From positions 744,001-808,000 of the forward strand of contig WION01000004.1 of the NCBI GenBank assembly GCA_015039365.1: 64,000 bases of DNA, read 5' to 3'. The first letter of the stretch is position 1, and each line of letters starts with the position of its first letter. The DNA is from Amanita rubescens. Lineage: Eukaryota > Basidiomycota > Agaricomycetes > Agaricales > Amanitaceae. A program made the position numbers and the translations under genes. A model generated the notes under the pieces. That model was given only the letters and a program-made list of their open reading frames with translations. It was not told the DNA's origin and did not search any database. Positions 35,001-50,096 of the stretch are shown piece by piece.

Positions 35001-36986
35001 CTAAGGCTCCAGTCTCTTTGGGTCTCTTGGGAATAATGTTGCTCGCCTGATATTGTTGAGCTTGAGGAATAGCATCAGCACCCGTTCTAATCCGATGCCA
35101 CCGCCGCCATGAGGCGGACACCCCATACGGAAGGCATCTATGTACGGCTTCACGCCTTCAGGGTCAACTCCTTTACTCCTCATAGTTTCCGCCAGAAGTT
35201 CAGGGTCGTGTATCCGTTGGGCACCAGATAGGATCTCCTCCCCTCTCATGAAAAAGTCGTAAGAATTGGATAGTGTCTGTGATTGCGCGTTATTAGTACT
35301 AGATCTAACCCTGAAATTTAGATACATACAGGATCGTCCGGATCAGCCATGGTATAAAATGGTCGAAGGGCCATGGGGAACTTATCGATTATGAAGTAAT
35401 CGATGTCGTACTTGGCCTTAACAAGTCGTCCCAACCTCTTCTCGTTTTCCGTGCTGCTCGGATGATGAGTACCTCTCATAAACTCGGGCATAATAAACAA
35501 CTCGCTTGATGTCATCCAAGTCTTCTCGCGGCACGCCATCCTCGACCAACATATCAACGGCCTCTCTAAATGTCAGTTTCAAAGTACCTTCTGGACCTTC
35601 TCGCCACTTAAATTCGTCCGCAGGGAATTGTTTTCTAATCAGCTCTATCTCATCCTTGTATTTCTCACGAAGACCGCGGAAAATGCTCAAGAAGAGTCCA
35701 TCGAGGAGCTCCAATACCTCGTGATAATGCTCTTCGAAGGCCATCTCTAAATCGAGTCCTATAAACTCGGTGAGATGGCGATGGGTATTGGAATCTTCTG
35801 CGCGGAACACGGGCCCAATCTCATATACTCGCTCAAAATCCGCAGCAATCGCCATTTGTTTTGCAAATTGGGGGGATTGCGCCAAATACGCGGTCCCTGC
35901 ACACGTCATCAGGTCTGGATAATCGTAGTTAACTTGCATACCCTTGAAATAACCGACTTTGAACACAGAAGCACCCGATTCTGTAGCCGCGCCTTGCAGT
36001 TTCGGACTATGGATTTCCATGAAGCCGTTTGCGCCGAGATAATCGCGGAATAAATCGCAAATTGCAGCTTGAAGCTTGAAGATGGCTTGATTCGTTTGTG
36101 TCTTTCGGAACCGTAAGAATGAGAGAAAAGTATGTCATGCGACAGCTTACTCGAAGATCGATGACTCGGTTGTCTAATCGTGTTTTCAACAAGACGCGAT
36201 TGAACTGCGCATCAGTTGAATCGGGTGCTTCATCATCCAACGTGTCGGGTCTTGATGCATCCTCAATGGAAAACGGAAGTCGACCTTCTATACCCGAGAC
36301 AAGATGCAGCTGATGATGACGGTAGAATCGCGATATTGGCATAACATTGTTCGTTTACCTGGATAATATGCACTTCGACATTATCGACAGTCGCACTTTT
36401 GATGGGTTCCGGTGCTTTGTTGACAACACCCTCCACTAGAACAATGCTTTCGTCCGCCAAACCTGCCGCCCATTTCACCATTTGCTTAGATACCATTCCC
36501 GCCTTGGCCAGGAGCAGTCCTTGAACGGTGTCGGTGCGCTGGCGCAGATTGAAGAAAACCATCTTGTTTCCTGTGGCTCGGGATGTCTGAACACGAGCAC
36601 GGAATAAGACCGTTTCACCCTCCCGAGATGACAGAGAGGGGATAGTAACCCTTGGGCGACGTGGGCGACTTTGAGATCGATTAAGGGGGAGTAGACCATA
36701 GAAATCCTTAGCAAAGTCCTGACAGAGGAATGAGAAATTTCCACAAAAGCGCGAGCATACATACGTCGTCGGCAGCGGCTTGTGCAGCAGCTTGTTCCTG
36801 CTGTTTTGCGGCCTTTTCTGCGGCCTTTTTCTCCTTCTCAAGCGCTTTTGCGCGTTTTTTTAGTTCACTCTTACTGGGGACAGCTGCATCTCCAGCTGTC
36901 CTATCAAGCTATTAGCGATATCCGTTTGAATAAGAAATGAATACTTGCTGTTCTGTGGTTTGGACTGGTGGATTGAGATCAGACAT
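35001..36986 (-). CDS. DPS1: Aspartyl-tRNA synthetase, cytosolic
   Basis: Class IIb synthetase. A charged N-terminal extension ([13 protein letters not shown], then [20 protein letters not shown]) leads to the OB-fold ([35 protein letters not shown]). The catalytic domain shows motif 1 region [11 protein letters not shown], motif 2 [18 protein letters not shown], and motif 3 [12 protein letters not shown]. It ends [18 protein letters not shown]. Intron 1 has a GC donor (GCAAGT, about 36948). A second GC-donor intron best joins REDLDDIN to [12 protein letters not shown]. Seven or so exons, no frame break detected. The start is supported by the usual short charged leader. Confidence 0.93.
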
Positions 36987-37128
36987 AGGTGAGTCAAGCA
37001 AGAGTATCGATCTGATAACTCGGCAAGATAAACAATGTCATCAAGCCGGTATAGTCCGTCGCCAGGTGGCTCCTGTACAAAAATCCATCATTATTTTTTA
37101 CCGCTCGTTTATTTCTTAAAGTTGAACC

Positions 37129-38680
<1,552 letters not shown>

Positions 38681-38734
38681 TTTTAATCTAAGCTTGTATG
38701 CCCAATTCTAATATCATCTTGCTTCTTGTCCCCC

Positions 38735-40503
38735 ATGTCCTCCCCTCCCTCCCTCACAAACGCTCTTTGCTACGAGTTCTCGCGCTCTTTGGAGCAGAGT
38801 TTTGCTTGGTCCCCGCCTGACCTATCAATGTCATCGAAAACCTGTTCTTCCATTGTCGCCCTTTCGCCTTCAGAAATCGCTCACCTTGGCCTGAACCGCT
38901 TCGAGAGCGAGTCAGCGCCTTCTAACCTTTTTCTCGCCCGGCAGACTTCTTCTGAACGGGAATCATATGAGCCAGCAGAGAAAGACCGCCACCGTGATTG
39001 TTGCATTTGACTTAACAATGAGTCCCAACTAACTTTGATCCATTCCAGAGGAATGACACTTGGACGTCATGCGTTCCTTCTTCTCGTTCTTCTAGGCGCA
39101 TAGATGAACTCGAGAACCACCATTATGCAACTAGGCCGTCTGATCTCGGAATTAAGCGATATTCAATGGACCAGGCCATGCGCTTTCGTAGCTCTGGAAA
39201 CCTCCAGCTTGACGATGCTAGGCAACATCTTCCTCCCTCGACGGACAGTAACCTATTTTCTGGACCCTCGTCATCATCTATCCTTTACTCTTCCACGTCT
39301 CGTGAATTTTCGTCCCAATCATCAGATAATATGAGAAACCTTGTGTACGGTGAACGGACACGAACCGGAGACGGATCTAGGCAATACGACGCCTCTCATA
39401 AACAGGCATCATCGGGCGATAATCGCACACTGCGAGACCCTATTCGCGATCGGCACCGCCGTAGGTCATATCCTGGCCTGGCAAACGAGGATATACCCTC
39501 TGCACTCGATTTCCACATAAACACTTTCCCTCCTTTATTGGCTCTTGATTCTTCCGCAGGCGTAATCGGACCACAAGATAACCGCACATGCTTCCTCCAC
39601 CCTTATCCGTCAGATATTCAGCTCTTACCATCTTCAAGCACCTCCGAAACGTTCTCTCCATTGGTCAGCTTGTCCGACAGGACCGATATACACAGACAAT
39701 TGATTTATTTTCCGTCCCCGACGTTCTCCTTGTCAAGATTTCCGTCGTCTCTATCGTCACCTGCAGTTGGTTCCTCAGAGATCTCGGGAGATGCCATAGC
39801 GGCTTTCCCTTCGAACTGGGATGCCGAGGATATCATTGTCGATATGATCCCGATTTCCGATGAATGCGAAAGTACTCCAGCGTATGAGACAGCCGATATA
39901 GGATCCGTACAGAAAGAAAGGTTCGCCGAGAGAATTGCAAAATTGGGTGGCAAGTTCAAGCGCGCGTTATTGAACAGAATCCGATCTCTGAAGACCCAAA
40001 GTACGAGGAAGGACAATCATAGTATCCACTACCGCAATTCGGTCTCCGAGTCGTCTGCTCTGGGGCCGCCACCAGGTTTGACAGTAAGTCTAAGCTTCCC
40101 CGTATAGTATGGCATCTCCCGCTTATGCTCATATCAGGGGCAGTTTTCCAGTGACTTGGCAAAGCCCCTCGAACCTAGTAATCGCCAGAGTATGACTGTT
40201 CAGGAGACGTCGAGCTCGCAGATGTTCCCACTCTCGGAAAGATCCTCCCAGGTTAACCCACCCAAGTCCATGAGGAAGAGATTTTCCTTATCCATTTTTT
40301 CACGGCCCTCCTCTATTGCGATTCCCAATGAGCCCAAGGAGCGAAGACAAGTTAGGCCCAAATCGATGCCCGACTTATTAAACCAATATCCCACTGGAAG
40401 TTCGTTGGTCGAGTCGTACGATAGCAATAAGCAAAGGCCTCTAAAAGTGAGGAGCAAGCAATCGAAGAAACTGTCTTTACTTTTCTTAAGGAACCGTTCG
40501 TAA
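38735..40503 (+). CDS. Uncharacterised Ser-rich basic protein
   Basis: Not recognised. Three exons give about 530 residues: MSSPPSLTNALCYEFSRSLE, then (via an intron ending near 39103) HHELENHHYATRPSDLGIKR. A long Ser/Pro/Asp-rich middle with SGPSSSSILYSSTSREFSSQ and ISDECESTPAYETADIG follows, then a helical basic patch FAERIAKLGGKFKRALLNRI. The last exon ends VRSKQSKKLSLLFLRNRS. No signal peptide, membrane span or catalytic motif; low complexity suggests a disordered phosphoprotein. It starts 54 bp after AAT on the same strand and ends 26 bp from the convergent ELP5 stop, so the 3' ends must overlap. Confidence 0.6.
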
Positions 40504-40529
40504 ATTCGACACATATAACAAGCGCCCCA

Positions 40530-41800
40530 CTATATATCCAAATCCTCATCTGGGTCGTCGTCATCAATGTCGTCTGCGGAATCAGGATCATAGAGTATTG
40601 CAGCGCCCATAGGCGCCTGTGATGATTTCCCTTTGAAAAGAACCCGTCCATAAGCGTTGTTTATACACCCTATCAAATGTTATATCCATACCATCGAGCG
40701 TGTACGGAAGCGGAACTTGGGCCTTTGATTCTTGTTGAGATGTCGTCAGTTTTAGATTAAATGAGATATTTTGTGTTGGATCAGGAGCAGCCTATAATGA
40801 AAATTGTGAGTATTGTATCTCATAAAGTAAATGGATCAGGAAACCTCTTCGACTGCTTTTCTCCATACGCCTTTTAAACTTTCCAGGGAAGCCAGTTCGC
40901 AAGGTTCTCCGCGAACTATGGACCAACCTTCAAGCACGCGTGGAATGCCACGGCGTTTGCTACCTCCACTTGAGCGCACGAGTACCTCCACCGCTAGCTC
41001 CGTCAAATTTCCGCTCCCCTCACCCTTGGCTCCATGTATTAGATTAATAGACTCATGTGGCCTATCCCTGATTGGAATAAAGACGCTCCAGAACTTTTCC
41101 TCCGTGGAGGACGGCGGCGGCGGCGTAAGATAGTCTCTAGCGATATGCGCCAAAAGAGCAGGAGGGTGTGCAGTTAGGTACACCAAGGAAGGCGAGAGCG
41201 AAATTTGCGCCAAGAGGCCAACAAGGTCGGTCGACTGATGAACATGAAGAACAAGTCTGGCTGGATCTGCACGGTAAAGATTACTTGAGAGAATAAGGAG
41301 ATCCATGCAAGTTACACGTACGGGAACGTTGGTGCAGGAGGGTTAAGACGGAACGGATGAACTTGTATATTTCTGATGGAGATGTATCGTCTTGAAGCAA
41401 GGTATCTACCGAGTCGATGACGACGTTCAATTTGCCAGGGGGTGCTATTGATGGAACATGATCAGAGGGGAGCAAAGACGAGTACTAAGGACGGCGTACC
41501 TTCTTGGATGGCCTGGAAAATACGCTTCTTGACATCGTAAGAGGTGTCGCCGTATCCCGGTACGAATCCAACCCAGTCATACACGGTGATGCGATCAGAT
41601 GCAGAATTCCGTTCGACGAGATCGGATGGGAGGTAAAGCAAGCAGAACAATAGACATTGCGCAGAGAATTGATCTTTACTGCTCTCTGCTATAACGTGCC
41701 GAAGGAGCGGTATCCCTGATTGCGCGACGGAGGATTGAATGAGTAAAAGGGGTCGATAAGCCCGCGGAGGCCCACTGACGTATTCGCGAAGCAGTGACAT
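40530..41800 (-). CDS. ELP5: Elongator complex subunit Elp5
   Basis: RecA-like subunit of the Elp456 ring of Elongator, which builds the mcm5/ncm5 modification of wobble uridine in tRNA. Blocks: MSLLREYVSGPPRAYRPLLL, IQSSVAQSGIPLLRHVIAES, DWVGFVPGYGDTSYDV, GKLNVVIDSVDTLLQDD, SPSLVYLTAHPPALLAHIAR and RGIPRVLEGWSIVRGEPCEL. It ends QESKAQVPLPYTLDG and an acidic tail, DSADDIDDDDPDEDLDI. Subunits of the Elp456 ring carry no catalytic Walker pair here, as expected for Elp5. Five exons, in frame. The start is only 34 bp from the stop of the membrane GNAT gene upstream. Confidence 0.88.
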
Positions 41801-41834
41801 TACGTGGGTTACATCCGTCGTATCTATGCAATGT

Positions 41835-42696
41835 CTACTTTTTCCCCTTCCACCGAGTCCTGTCCAATACCATCTCATATAAAGGCCACTTAAGCAAGCC
41901 CAAACTTTTTACTTTATGGCCTTCCACGAACCCTGTGGAAAGCAATGCACGATGAACATAGGGTATAAGGGGACTCCCTTCTACTTTTATCGTCTCGATA
42001 GAAGGTGTCTCGAATGCTTGACGGATGGCATACGCGAGAAGATCTTCTTGAATACCAGTGCTGCGATAAGGCTCGTCGATATAAAAATGTTTGATAGTTG
42101 CTTCAGTGTTGGCCTGCTTGGAAGATTTTTTCTTGTCTCCCTGATCGATATCTTGTTTAGCCATCCACCTGCTATAAGACCAACGAAATTTTTTCCGTAT
42201 TCCATTATCCAAAGTGCAGAGCCTGGCGTATTGGAATAATATTTCGAGAAGCCAATGGCATCTCGCCTGCGAATGATTCCCTGCGCATGATCATCGAAAT
42301 CGTTCCGATTGAACCTTCGTCAGTTTGTATTAGAAAGGAACAGATCCGAGCAAAATATGGGCGTCATACCAGTCAACGAAAAATAATAATGGAACTGCCG
42401 TTGCCGCAAAGGCCGGTAAGGGAGATAAAAATCTAAGGGCACTGTATCCTTTGTTCGGCCACCAGTTCATGTACTGAACCATTGCCATGGAGAGCGCGAA
42501 CCATACACCAAGGAATATGGGATGAACATAACCTGTGGATAGTGTTCAAGGGCTAAAGCGAACTACTAACACTATTCGACGTACACCGGTGATTCGCGAC
42601 TGCCAAAGGCTCGAATGCGGCCTTGCCAATGGCGAAGCGGACGAACTTTTCATCAGCATCCTCACAGCGTCTGAAGCGTGCGGAAGCGTCAGTCAT
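41835..42696 (-). CDS. Membrane GNAT-family acetyltransferase-like protein
   Basis: Probable GNAT-fold protein fused to an N-terminal membrane region. It starts MTDASARFRRCEDADEKFVR. Two hydrophobic helices follow (HPIFLGVWFALSMAMVQYMN, LPAFAATAVPLLFFVDW), then the GNAT-like part FNRNDFDDHAQGIIRRRDAI and ALWIMEYGKNFVGLIA. The acetyl-CoA region reads ATIKHFYIDEPYRSTGIQED and ends KSLGLLKWPLYEMVLDRTRW. The junction LIA to KQDIDQGDKKK needs two bases removed (about 42161 and 42168), giving LIAVDAKQD. Substrate unknown. It belongs to a set of membrane GNAT-like proteins that I have seen in basidiomycetes, named only from memory. Confidence 0.68.
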
Positions 42697-42890
42697 GTCT
42701 TGAGAAGAGGTGCGTTTTCATTCCCAAAATAAATTTGGGTGCACGTTTGTGAGATGACGCACATGGCACGAGTGACTGTACCTTGATCTACTACGTCTTC
42801 ATTATCAAGACACAACACCCAGGTCCCTGTACGTAACCAATTCAATGAACCTACAGGTTGTACCACTGATATCCTGGCAGGACGATCATC

Positions 42891-44337
42891 ATGCTCATAG
42901 ACAAGACTTTCTACGATGTACCGGCCAAGTTAGATCCTAATGGGCGTCCAATCAGGATCTTCGTTATCTCACCCAATGTGCCCGACTATCCAGAAGCTAA
43001 ATTTCCCGGTAATCTTACCAATGATCATAAGAAGATCCAAGCTCACATTCGTCAAAGGTGTCGTAGTATTTAGGTACCACCTGAAAATCATAGTAGACAA
43101 CTCATATGGATGCTAAGTAACCCCGGAACAGCGAAATATATCAAGTCACTGGACCTGTCGAGCGATTCGCTGGACAGATTGCCAGCCAGGGCTACGTTGT
43201 TGGTTGGTTAGCTTGTCTCAACGATCGACCGTCCTCTGACTGAGATGAAGCATGCCCCTCTGTTTATCACGAATTTCAGGGTCCCGAAGCAATACCTTAT
43301 GATGTAGAAGGTTATGAGGCCAATATGCAGACCGCAAACAGAAATGTCGTTGACCCCATGTTATACAGGTACAGACAGGGGTAACAAATACAAGGTACTG
43401 GCAGAGTAGGATTGCCCTTCCATCACTATTTACTAGTCATCTAGATCGAGAAGGAAGTGTCGGCTTACGACGAGGTATAATATCCCTCCGATCGCCTCGC
43501 AACACTTATTCCTATAATGTGCGAAGGATGCCACACTAAGCATTGACCTGTTGATATCGTTGAAGAACTGCAATGGACGAATAGCAGGTTTGATATACAA
43601 AATCATTGGCTTCTTAGTGTCTTATTCCCGTCAGCAACTGGAATGTGTTTGGGCGGGCATCTCGTAAGATCAGCAGGTCCAGCTGGTTGTTTGATATTAA
43701 CGATAATATACAGGCATTCCGAGTAAATATCCGTTGGGATGCTGGCTTCTACTAGATGTTAATGACCTTTGCAGGCTGCATTCGACCCACGTGTTCTTGC
43801 GTCTGTATGCTTTTTCGCCACGGATATTCACAGCGCCACTCTCGGAAAAGGCAAAAACGACGATACATTGGTTCGTGTTCGGAAGGGAGACCTAACTGGA
43901 AAAGCCGAATTAGTGGTGAGTAAAGCAACTGTGGCCTTACAGGCTCGTTGAAGCGTCGTAATTATTAGATGATTTTCGGAAGACAAGTAAAATATCAGGA
44001 TAAATATCAGTACTCCGCCCTGACGAGTTTTCAAGGACACCCATGTTCCACGTTCCGGCCGCGATCTCATTCGGTCAATTTTGGAAGATTCCAATGTTAC
44101 CTTCTCCGTAAAGTTGTCAATCTTCTCTATCTCACTCGCCTGACATGTCCCATAATTTAGTTCCTTGAAGTTCAGGCTCAGCATGCTTTTATCCGTGATG
44201 AAAACTCTAAAGGCCGTTGGGACGCAGCGTTAACAAGATCTCTCTTTACCTACATGATGGATGTTTTCGAGCGGACAGTAGCGCGGGACTTAGGACCAAA
44301 GAACGGCAGAACTCAGGAGCCTAAACACATCTGTTAA
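42891..44337 (+). CDS. Dienelactone hydrolase family protein
   Basis: Alpha/beta hydrolase of the dienelactone hydrolase family (carboxymethylenebutenolidase type). It begins MLIDKTFYDVPAKLDPNGRP. After a 16-nt exon (43058-43073) it reads SEIYQVTGPVERFAGQIASQ and ACPSVYHEFQGPEAIPYDVE. The nucleophile is in ATGMCLGGHL (Cys), joined through a 9-nt exon (43714-43722) to AFDPRVLASVCFFATDIHSA. The Asp of the triad is in GRQDTHV and the His in QAQHAFIRDE. Exons are small and all splice in frame, so the full Cys-Asp-His triad is kept. Natural substrate unknown; fungal members may act on aromatic breakdown lactones or other esters. Confidence 0.85.
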
Positions 44338-44524
44338 CTACTCCCGAATACAACACATGAACTGGAAGGACAGGCGCGCCGTTAGACGCTGAAAGGTGTA
44401 TTTTGATATGTTCGTAATCGTGATACAGATAGGCGTGATGATAGCAGAAACACACTGTGCAAATGAGTGCCGAGAAGAAAAAAAAAGAAAGGATGAAAGA
44501 ATAATACAGATATTCTACATCTAT

Positions 44525-46335
<1,811 letters not shown>

Positions 46336-46916
46336 TTTTATTTAGTTCTGAGAATTGTGTCAAAAATCTGTAGGTACGATGAAAAAAAGAGAGGAGAGGC
46401 AGCAGAACGAAAAAGAAGTCAAAGGTAGCGATGAAACGCATCGCAACAGGGGCGATTAGATCCATCGATAAGACGAGGAGTTGGATAACGAAGAAGGGAG
46501 AGGAAAACATACTTTGTGATGGGGGGCGTAGTTCAAAGATACGGGAGAGGATGGTGGTTAAGAAGAAGGAGGACGAAGAGATGGAACTCCTAAGTGTTTG
46601 GCCTAGTTATACCGCCGTCGGCGAAATTTTTTTATCGATAGACAGATCTGATGGCTGATAAAAGCGTGTGACCGGCCGGCGAGGGCCGGCGCTGCTCCGA
46701 TTCACGATCACATGTGTTTTGTTGTTATTACAGTCTACTTCTACATGAGGTTGTTAATATTACGCTGATTGCTGAGCTTCAGATAACGAAGGACTGGTAG
46801 GTTTGGAAAGCATGGCGCATAACAAATGGCTTATCGATAGTGAGGGAAGGACGTCCTTATCGCTTCGTTTGTCCGGCGATCACATACGGATATAGTGTCT
46901 TGATCCAGCTGATTGT
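46336..46916. promoter_or_regulatory. TEF1 promoter and 5' leader region
   Basis: About 580 bp upstream of TEF1. On the TEF1 coding strand it has pyrimidine-rich stretches (CTCCTCTC...TTTTTT types) close to the start, as is common for highly expressed fungal genes. No gene recognised; minus-strand open frames are chance readings. Confidence 0.45.
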
Positions 46917-48554
46917 TCACTGGTGGTCTATTCCCCATCCGCCATCTCCAACGAGGAAGCGGCACTGCAGGATCTTGTCGAATGTTGGACGTTCTGCGAC
47001 ATCCACCTGTAAGACAGCCCTTGACCAGTGCGGCCGCGTCTCCCATGGCACCTCCTCCGTCAGCTTCCTCTCCCTCCCTTTCCTTCCCATCTCCACACCT
47101 CTCATCGAGCGAGATTGAAGCATTCGCGAAAGGCGATTCAAGCCCTTCTTGAGCCTCTGCCGCTGTCATGAAAGGACATTCGCCGACAAGCAGCACATAG
47201 GCTACAACTCCAAATGCCCAGACGTCCTGTTCTTTTCCATAATACCTTTCACCACGTAGAATTTCTGGCCCAGCGTAGTCAAGGCTGAAATGCAGCGTTA
47301 GAAATATAACGGTGGTTGCCTCAATGCACAGGCTACACACGTTCCGCTAAATGTATCCCATCCATGCTTTTTCACAATGCCTGAGCTCCCAAAGTCAATC
47401 AGGATACATTTGCCATGAGGACCTAGAACGACGTTTTCATCTTTGACATCACGATGTACTGCAATGAGTTGATTAACGGCATTTCGGGGTACATTCTATC
47501 CGATTATCTCACCTATACCATGCGAGTGCAGGAAACTAAGAGCATCCGCTATCTGCCCGAGATAAGTACGGATATCACCAGATGGCAAGCCATGAGGGTA
47601 GCTTTCCACAAGGTCGAACAGATCAGAGGCTGGCGGTTCTTCGTTTGGCGTTGGCTCTGGAATTGTACAGGGGAGAACGAGATAATAGAAATGATTGTCT
47701 TCGAAAAAATCTAGAAGAGGGCAAATGTTAGGATGCCCTCTAACCACCTTTCCTTCCTTCCAATCATCATCGTCAGCCGAGTGGCGCTCGATCTTGTAGG
47801 TCAGGGGGTTTTTGGCGCATGCGCGGGATGGATCCCAAGCGCGACGTGGTGGTAGCATATACGATTTGTTGGATACGGCAGACATGACATAGATCTCTAT
47901 CGGGATAGTCCCCAGCTTTGGGTGCTTCTTCCAGCAGTCAGCCAATATGCGGTTCTTGATAATTTGCTTAATGACCACGGGGGGCTATACAAACGCGTAA
48001 GATAACTGCTATAGAATCGATGGACCTATCCTCACCCCTAGAGTGCTGTCTTTATGGATTTCCCTTCCGCGTTTTACCAGTCCATATGCGCCTCTCCCAA
48101 TTTCACTTTCCAGCATGAAATCTGTGATTCGCTTCTCACCCAGAAATGACTGCCCTTCAGTGGAAGGAGAGGGTGGGCGCGTACTCTGCGCAGTGCTGAT
48201 TCCGCTGCTGGAGCTGTTGGTGCGTCGCAGGGGCTGAAGCTCGGGCGCTAAAGTTTGATCCAATGGAGCAATCAGTACACGTCCCGCTACAAGAGACACG
48301 CGTTGTTGGGAAGATCGTCGACGGGGCCGAGGAGAAGAGGGGGTGCGGGCAAGTAGGGGTCGGACAGCTATGGACGGACTCGCAACGATTGGCGATGAAG
48401 AGCGAGATCGCATGGGAGACTGAACGATCGACACTTCTGGATGGGTGGCTGACGGCATGATAAGAAGGGGTCGAAAGGTGGGGGTGGGTATATAATTGAC
48501 TTTGGGTGTTTCTATGAATGAGTGTTGCTGTTTGGCCAGCGAGCCGTCCGACAT
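46917..48554 (-). CDS. PAS-kinase-like Ser/Thr protein kinase
   Basis: Protein kinase of the CAMK group, closest in feel to PASK/Psk1 kinases, which link nutrient status to growth. A Ser/Pro/Arg-rich leader (MSDGSLAKQQHSFIETPKVN) precedes the kinase core: ITDFMLESEIGRGAYGLVKR, then VIKQIIKNRILADCWKKHP with the ATP Lys, HPNICPLLDFFEDNHFYYLV, the catalytic loop VHRDVKDENVVL, IDFGSSG and LDYAGPEILRGERYYGKEQD. An acidic insert (GDGKEREGEEADGGGAMGD) sits in the C-lobe. An extra A at about 47010 breaks DAAALVKGCL from QVDVAERPTFDKILQC. No PAS domain is seen in this window, so the name rests on the kinase domain only. Confidence 0.78.
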
Positions 48555-49339
48555 AAAGGGGAAATCAAGAGGATGAACATTGGGATAATGTGGGGGACTC
48601 TTTGGGACTTTGTTTTACATCCTCATCGCTCTGATTCCAGTTAAAACCGCGCCCGATGGAGGTGACAGCCCAGCTACCAACGCTTGCTGCTTTATAAAAT
48701 CTTGCTGTGATTGGTTGTTGCGGCCATTCGTCTGCGTCAAAGGTGAAATCCACGGCGGCGGCTGAGAGCATAAATTAAAGCAGGGGAATACTGTTGCCAA
48801 TCTGATGAGAGAGGCAAGTGGAGTGAGTACGCTAGAACCGCCCGACCAGCTCTCCGCCATAAGTATTATTATGAGGACCCCAACTCCGATCCACACGTGC
48901 GACACTGCTTTCATGGTTCCCTGGTAGATTGCAACCTTAACAAGGCGCGGTGACAAATGCATCGGACCTGAAGGCGCGAGATCCGGTCACGAAACATGAG
49001 CCGTTTTCCAGTCCAATTCAGCTTTTGTGTCACCTTCACGGGCCTTATACCGTTTCGGTGTCCGAGGTCCTTGCTTACGTCATCCTCAAGGGACACATTA
49101 GTCTCATCCCTTACTGTCGGTGCCCGTTTCCTCAAGACCGCAAAATCTGTAAGTGGTCTCGCATTGCTGCAAGCTTTGTCGTACCTGGAGATTCACTGCA
49201 TCATGGTGGCTACTGTCACAAAAACTTGGGCTGTTTCATCCGCTGCTGGGGTTGGATTGGTCTTGGTGGATTCAGATGACGCTTGATCAGCAGCCCTTTG
49301 AATTTTGTTCTGACACTTGGGTTTAACGAACAGGTTTCC
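48555..49339. other. Divergent region PASK-like kinase / RPL32
   Basis: About 785 bp between divergent starts. It holds both promoters and probably a 5' untranslated exon or intron of RPL32. A minus-strand open frame (about 48565-48962) contains a hydrophobic stretch MKAVSHVWIGVGVLIIILMA but has no family support; it is not called. Confidence 0.4.
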
Positions 49340-49925
49340 ATGGCCATCAAAATTCCCATTGTCAAGAAGCGCACCACTAAGTTCAAGTACGAATTGGGAG
49401 AACATTACGAGGACAGGCACATACTCACCTCCCCTTAGGCGTCACCAGTCAGACCGTTATCACAGCGTCAAGGAAGCATGGCGGAAACCCAAGGGTATCG
49501 ATAACAGAGTGAGGCGCCGTTTTAAAGGCCAGACGCCTATGCCCAAAGTAAGTGGCAGACTTTCACAGCGAGACTAGGTTCTCATGCTCCACTCAGATCG
49601 GATATGGAAGCAACAAGAAGGTTCTCTTATTCCACATGATCCCCGTGTAATTTTCACTCATGACTCTAGACACGACACCTACTTCCGAGCGGGCTCAAAA
49701 AATTCCTTGTCAACAATGTTGGAGAAGTAGATCTTCTCCTCATGCACAACAAAAGTTTCGCAGCTGAGATCGCACACAACGTGAGCAGCAGGAACCGTAC
49801 TGCGATCCTAGAAAGGTAATACTCTATGGCCTAAATCGTGGCTCACTACTAAAAATATTGATAGGGCGAAGGTTCTGGGCATTAAGGTCACCAATCCTGC
49901 TGGTCGTCTCCGGTCGGAGGAGTAA
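49340..49925 (+). CDS. RPL32: 60S ribosomal protein L32 (eL32)
   Basis: Component of the large cytosolic ribosomal subunit. Five short exons: [60 protein letters not shown], then [20 protein letters not shown] through [14 protein letters not shown] and [19 protein letters not shown]. About 133 residues, normal length and in frame. An upstream noncoding exon is likely because fungal ribosomal protein genes often have one, but I cannot see its border. Confidence 0.95.
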
Positions 49926-50062
49926 TTTACCTCCTATCGCGTTGTACTGTCCTCCATTCCACTTACATGTAACTGTTTATGCCCCAATATCCCACAAACA
50001 TCATGACGCCGGATAAAATTAGTTTGTTGGCACGGCCATCGAAAGCGGGCGTCCAACTATAA

Positions 50063-50096
50063 GTGATCGAAGGTCCCGGGTTCCTGATTCGATCAC
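50063..50096. repeat. Perfect 9-bp inverted repeat
   Basis: Arms gtgatcgaa (50063-50071) and ttcgatcac (50088-50096) with a 16-nt spacer that contains cccggg. It could form a hairpin in the RNA of either strand. It lies in the 250 bp between RPL32 and MEMO1. No known regulatory motif is recognised. Confidence 0.6.

Noticed and set aside
48565..48962. Minus-strand open frame with a hydrophobic segment upstream of the kinase gene
   Set aside because: No family match, no splice partners, and it sits in a promoter region; likely chance.
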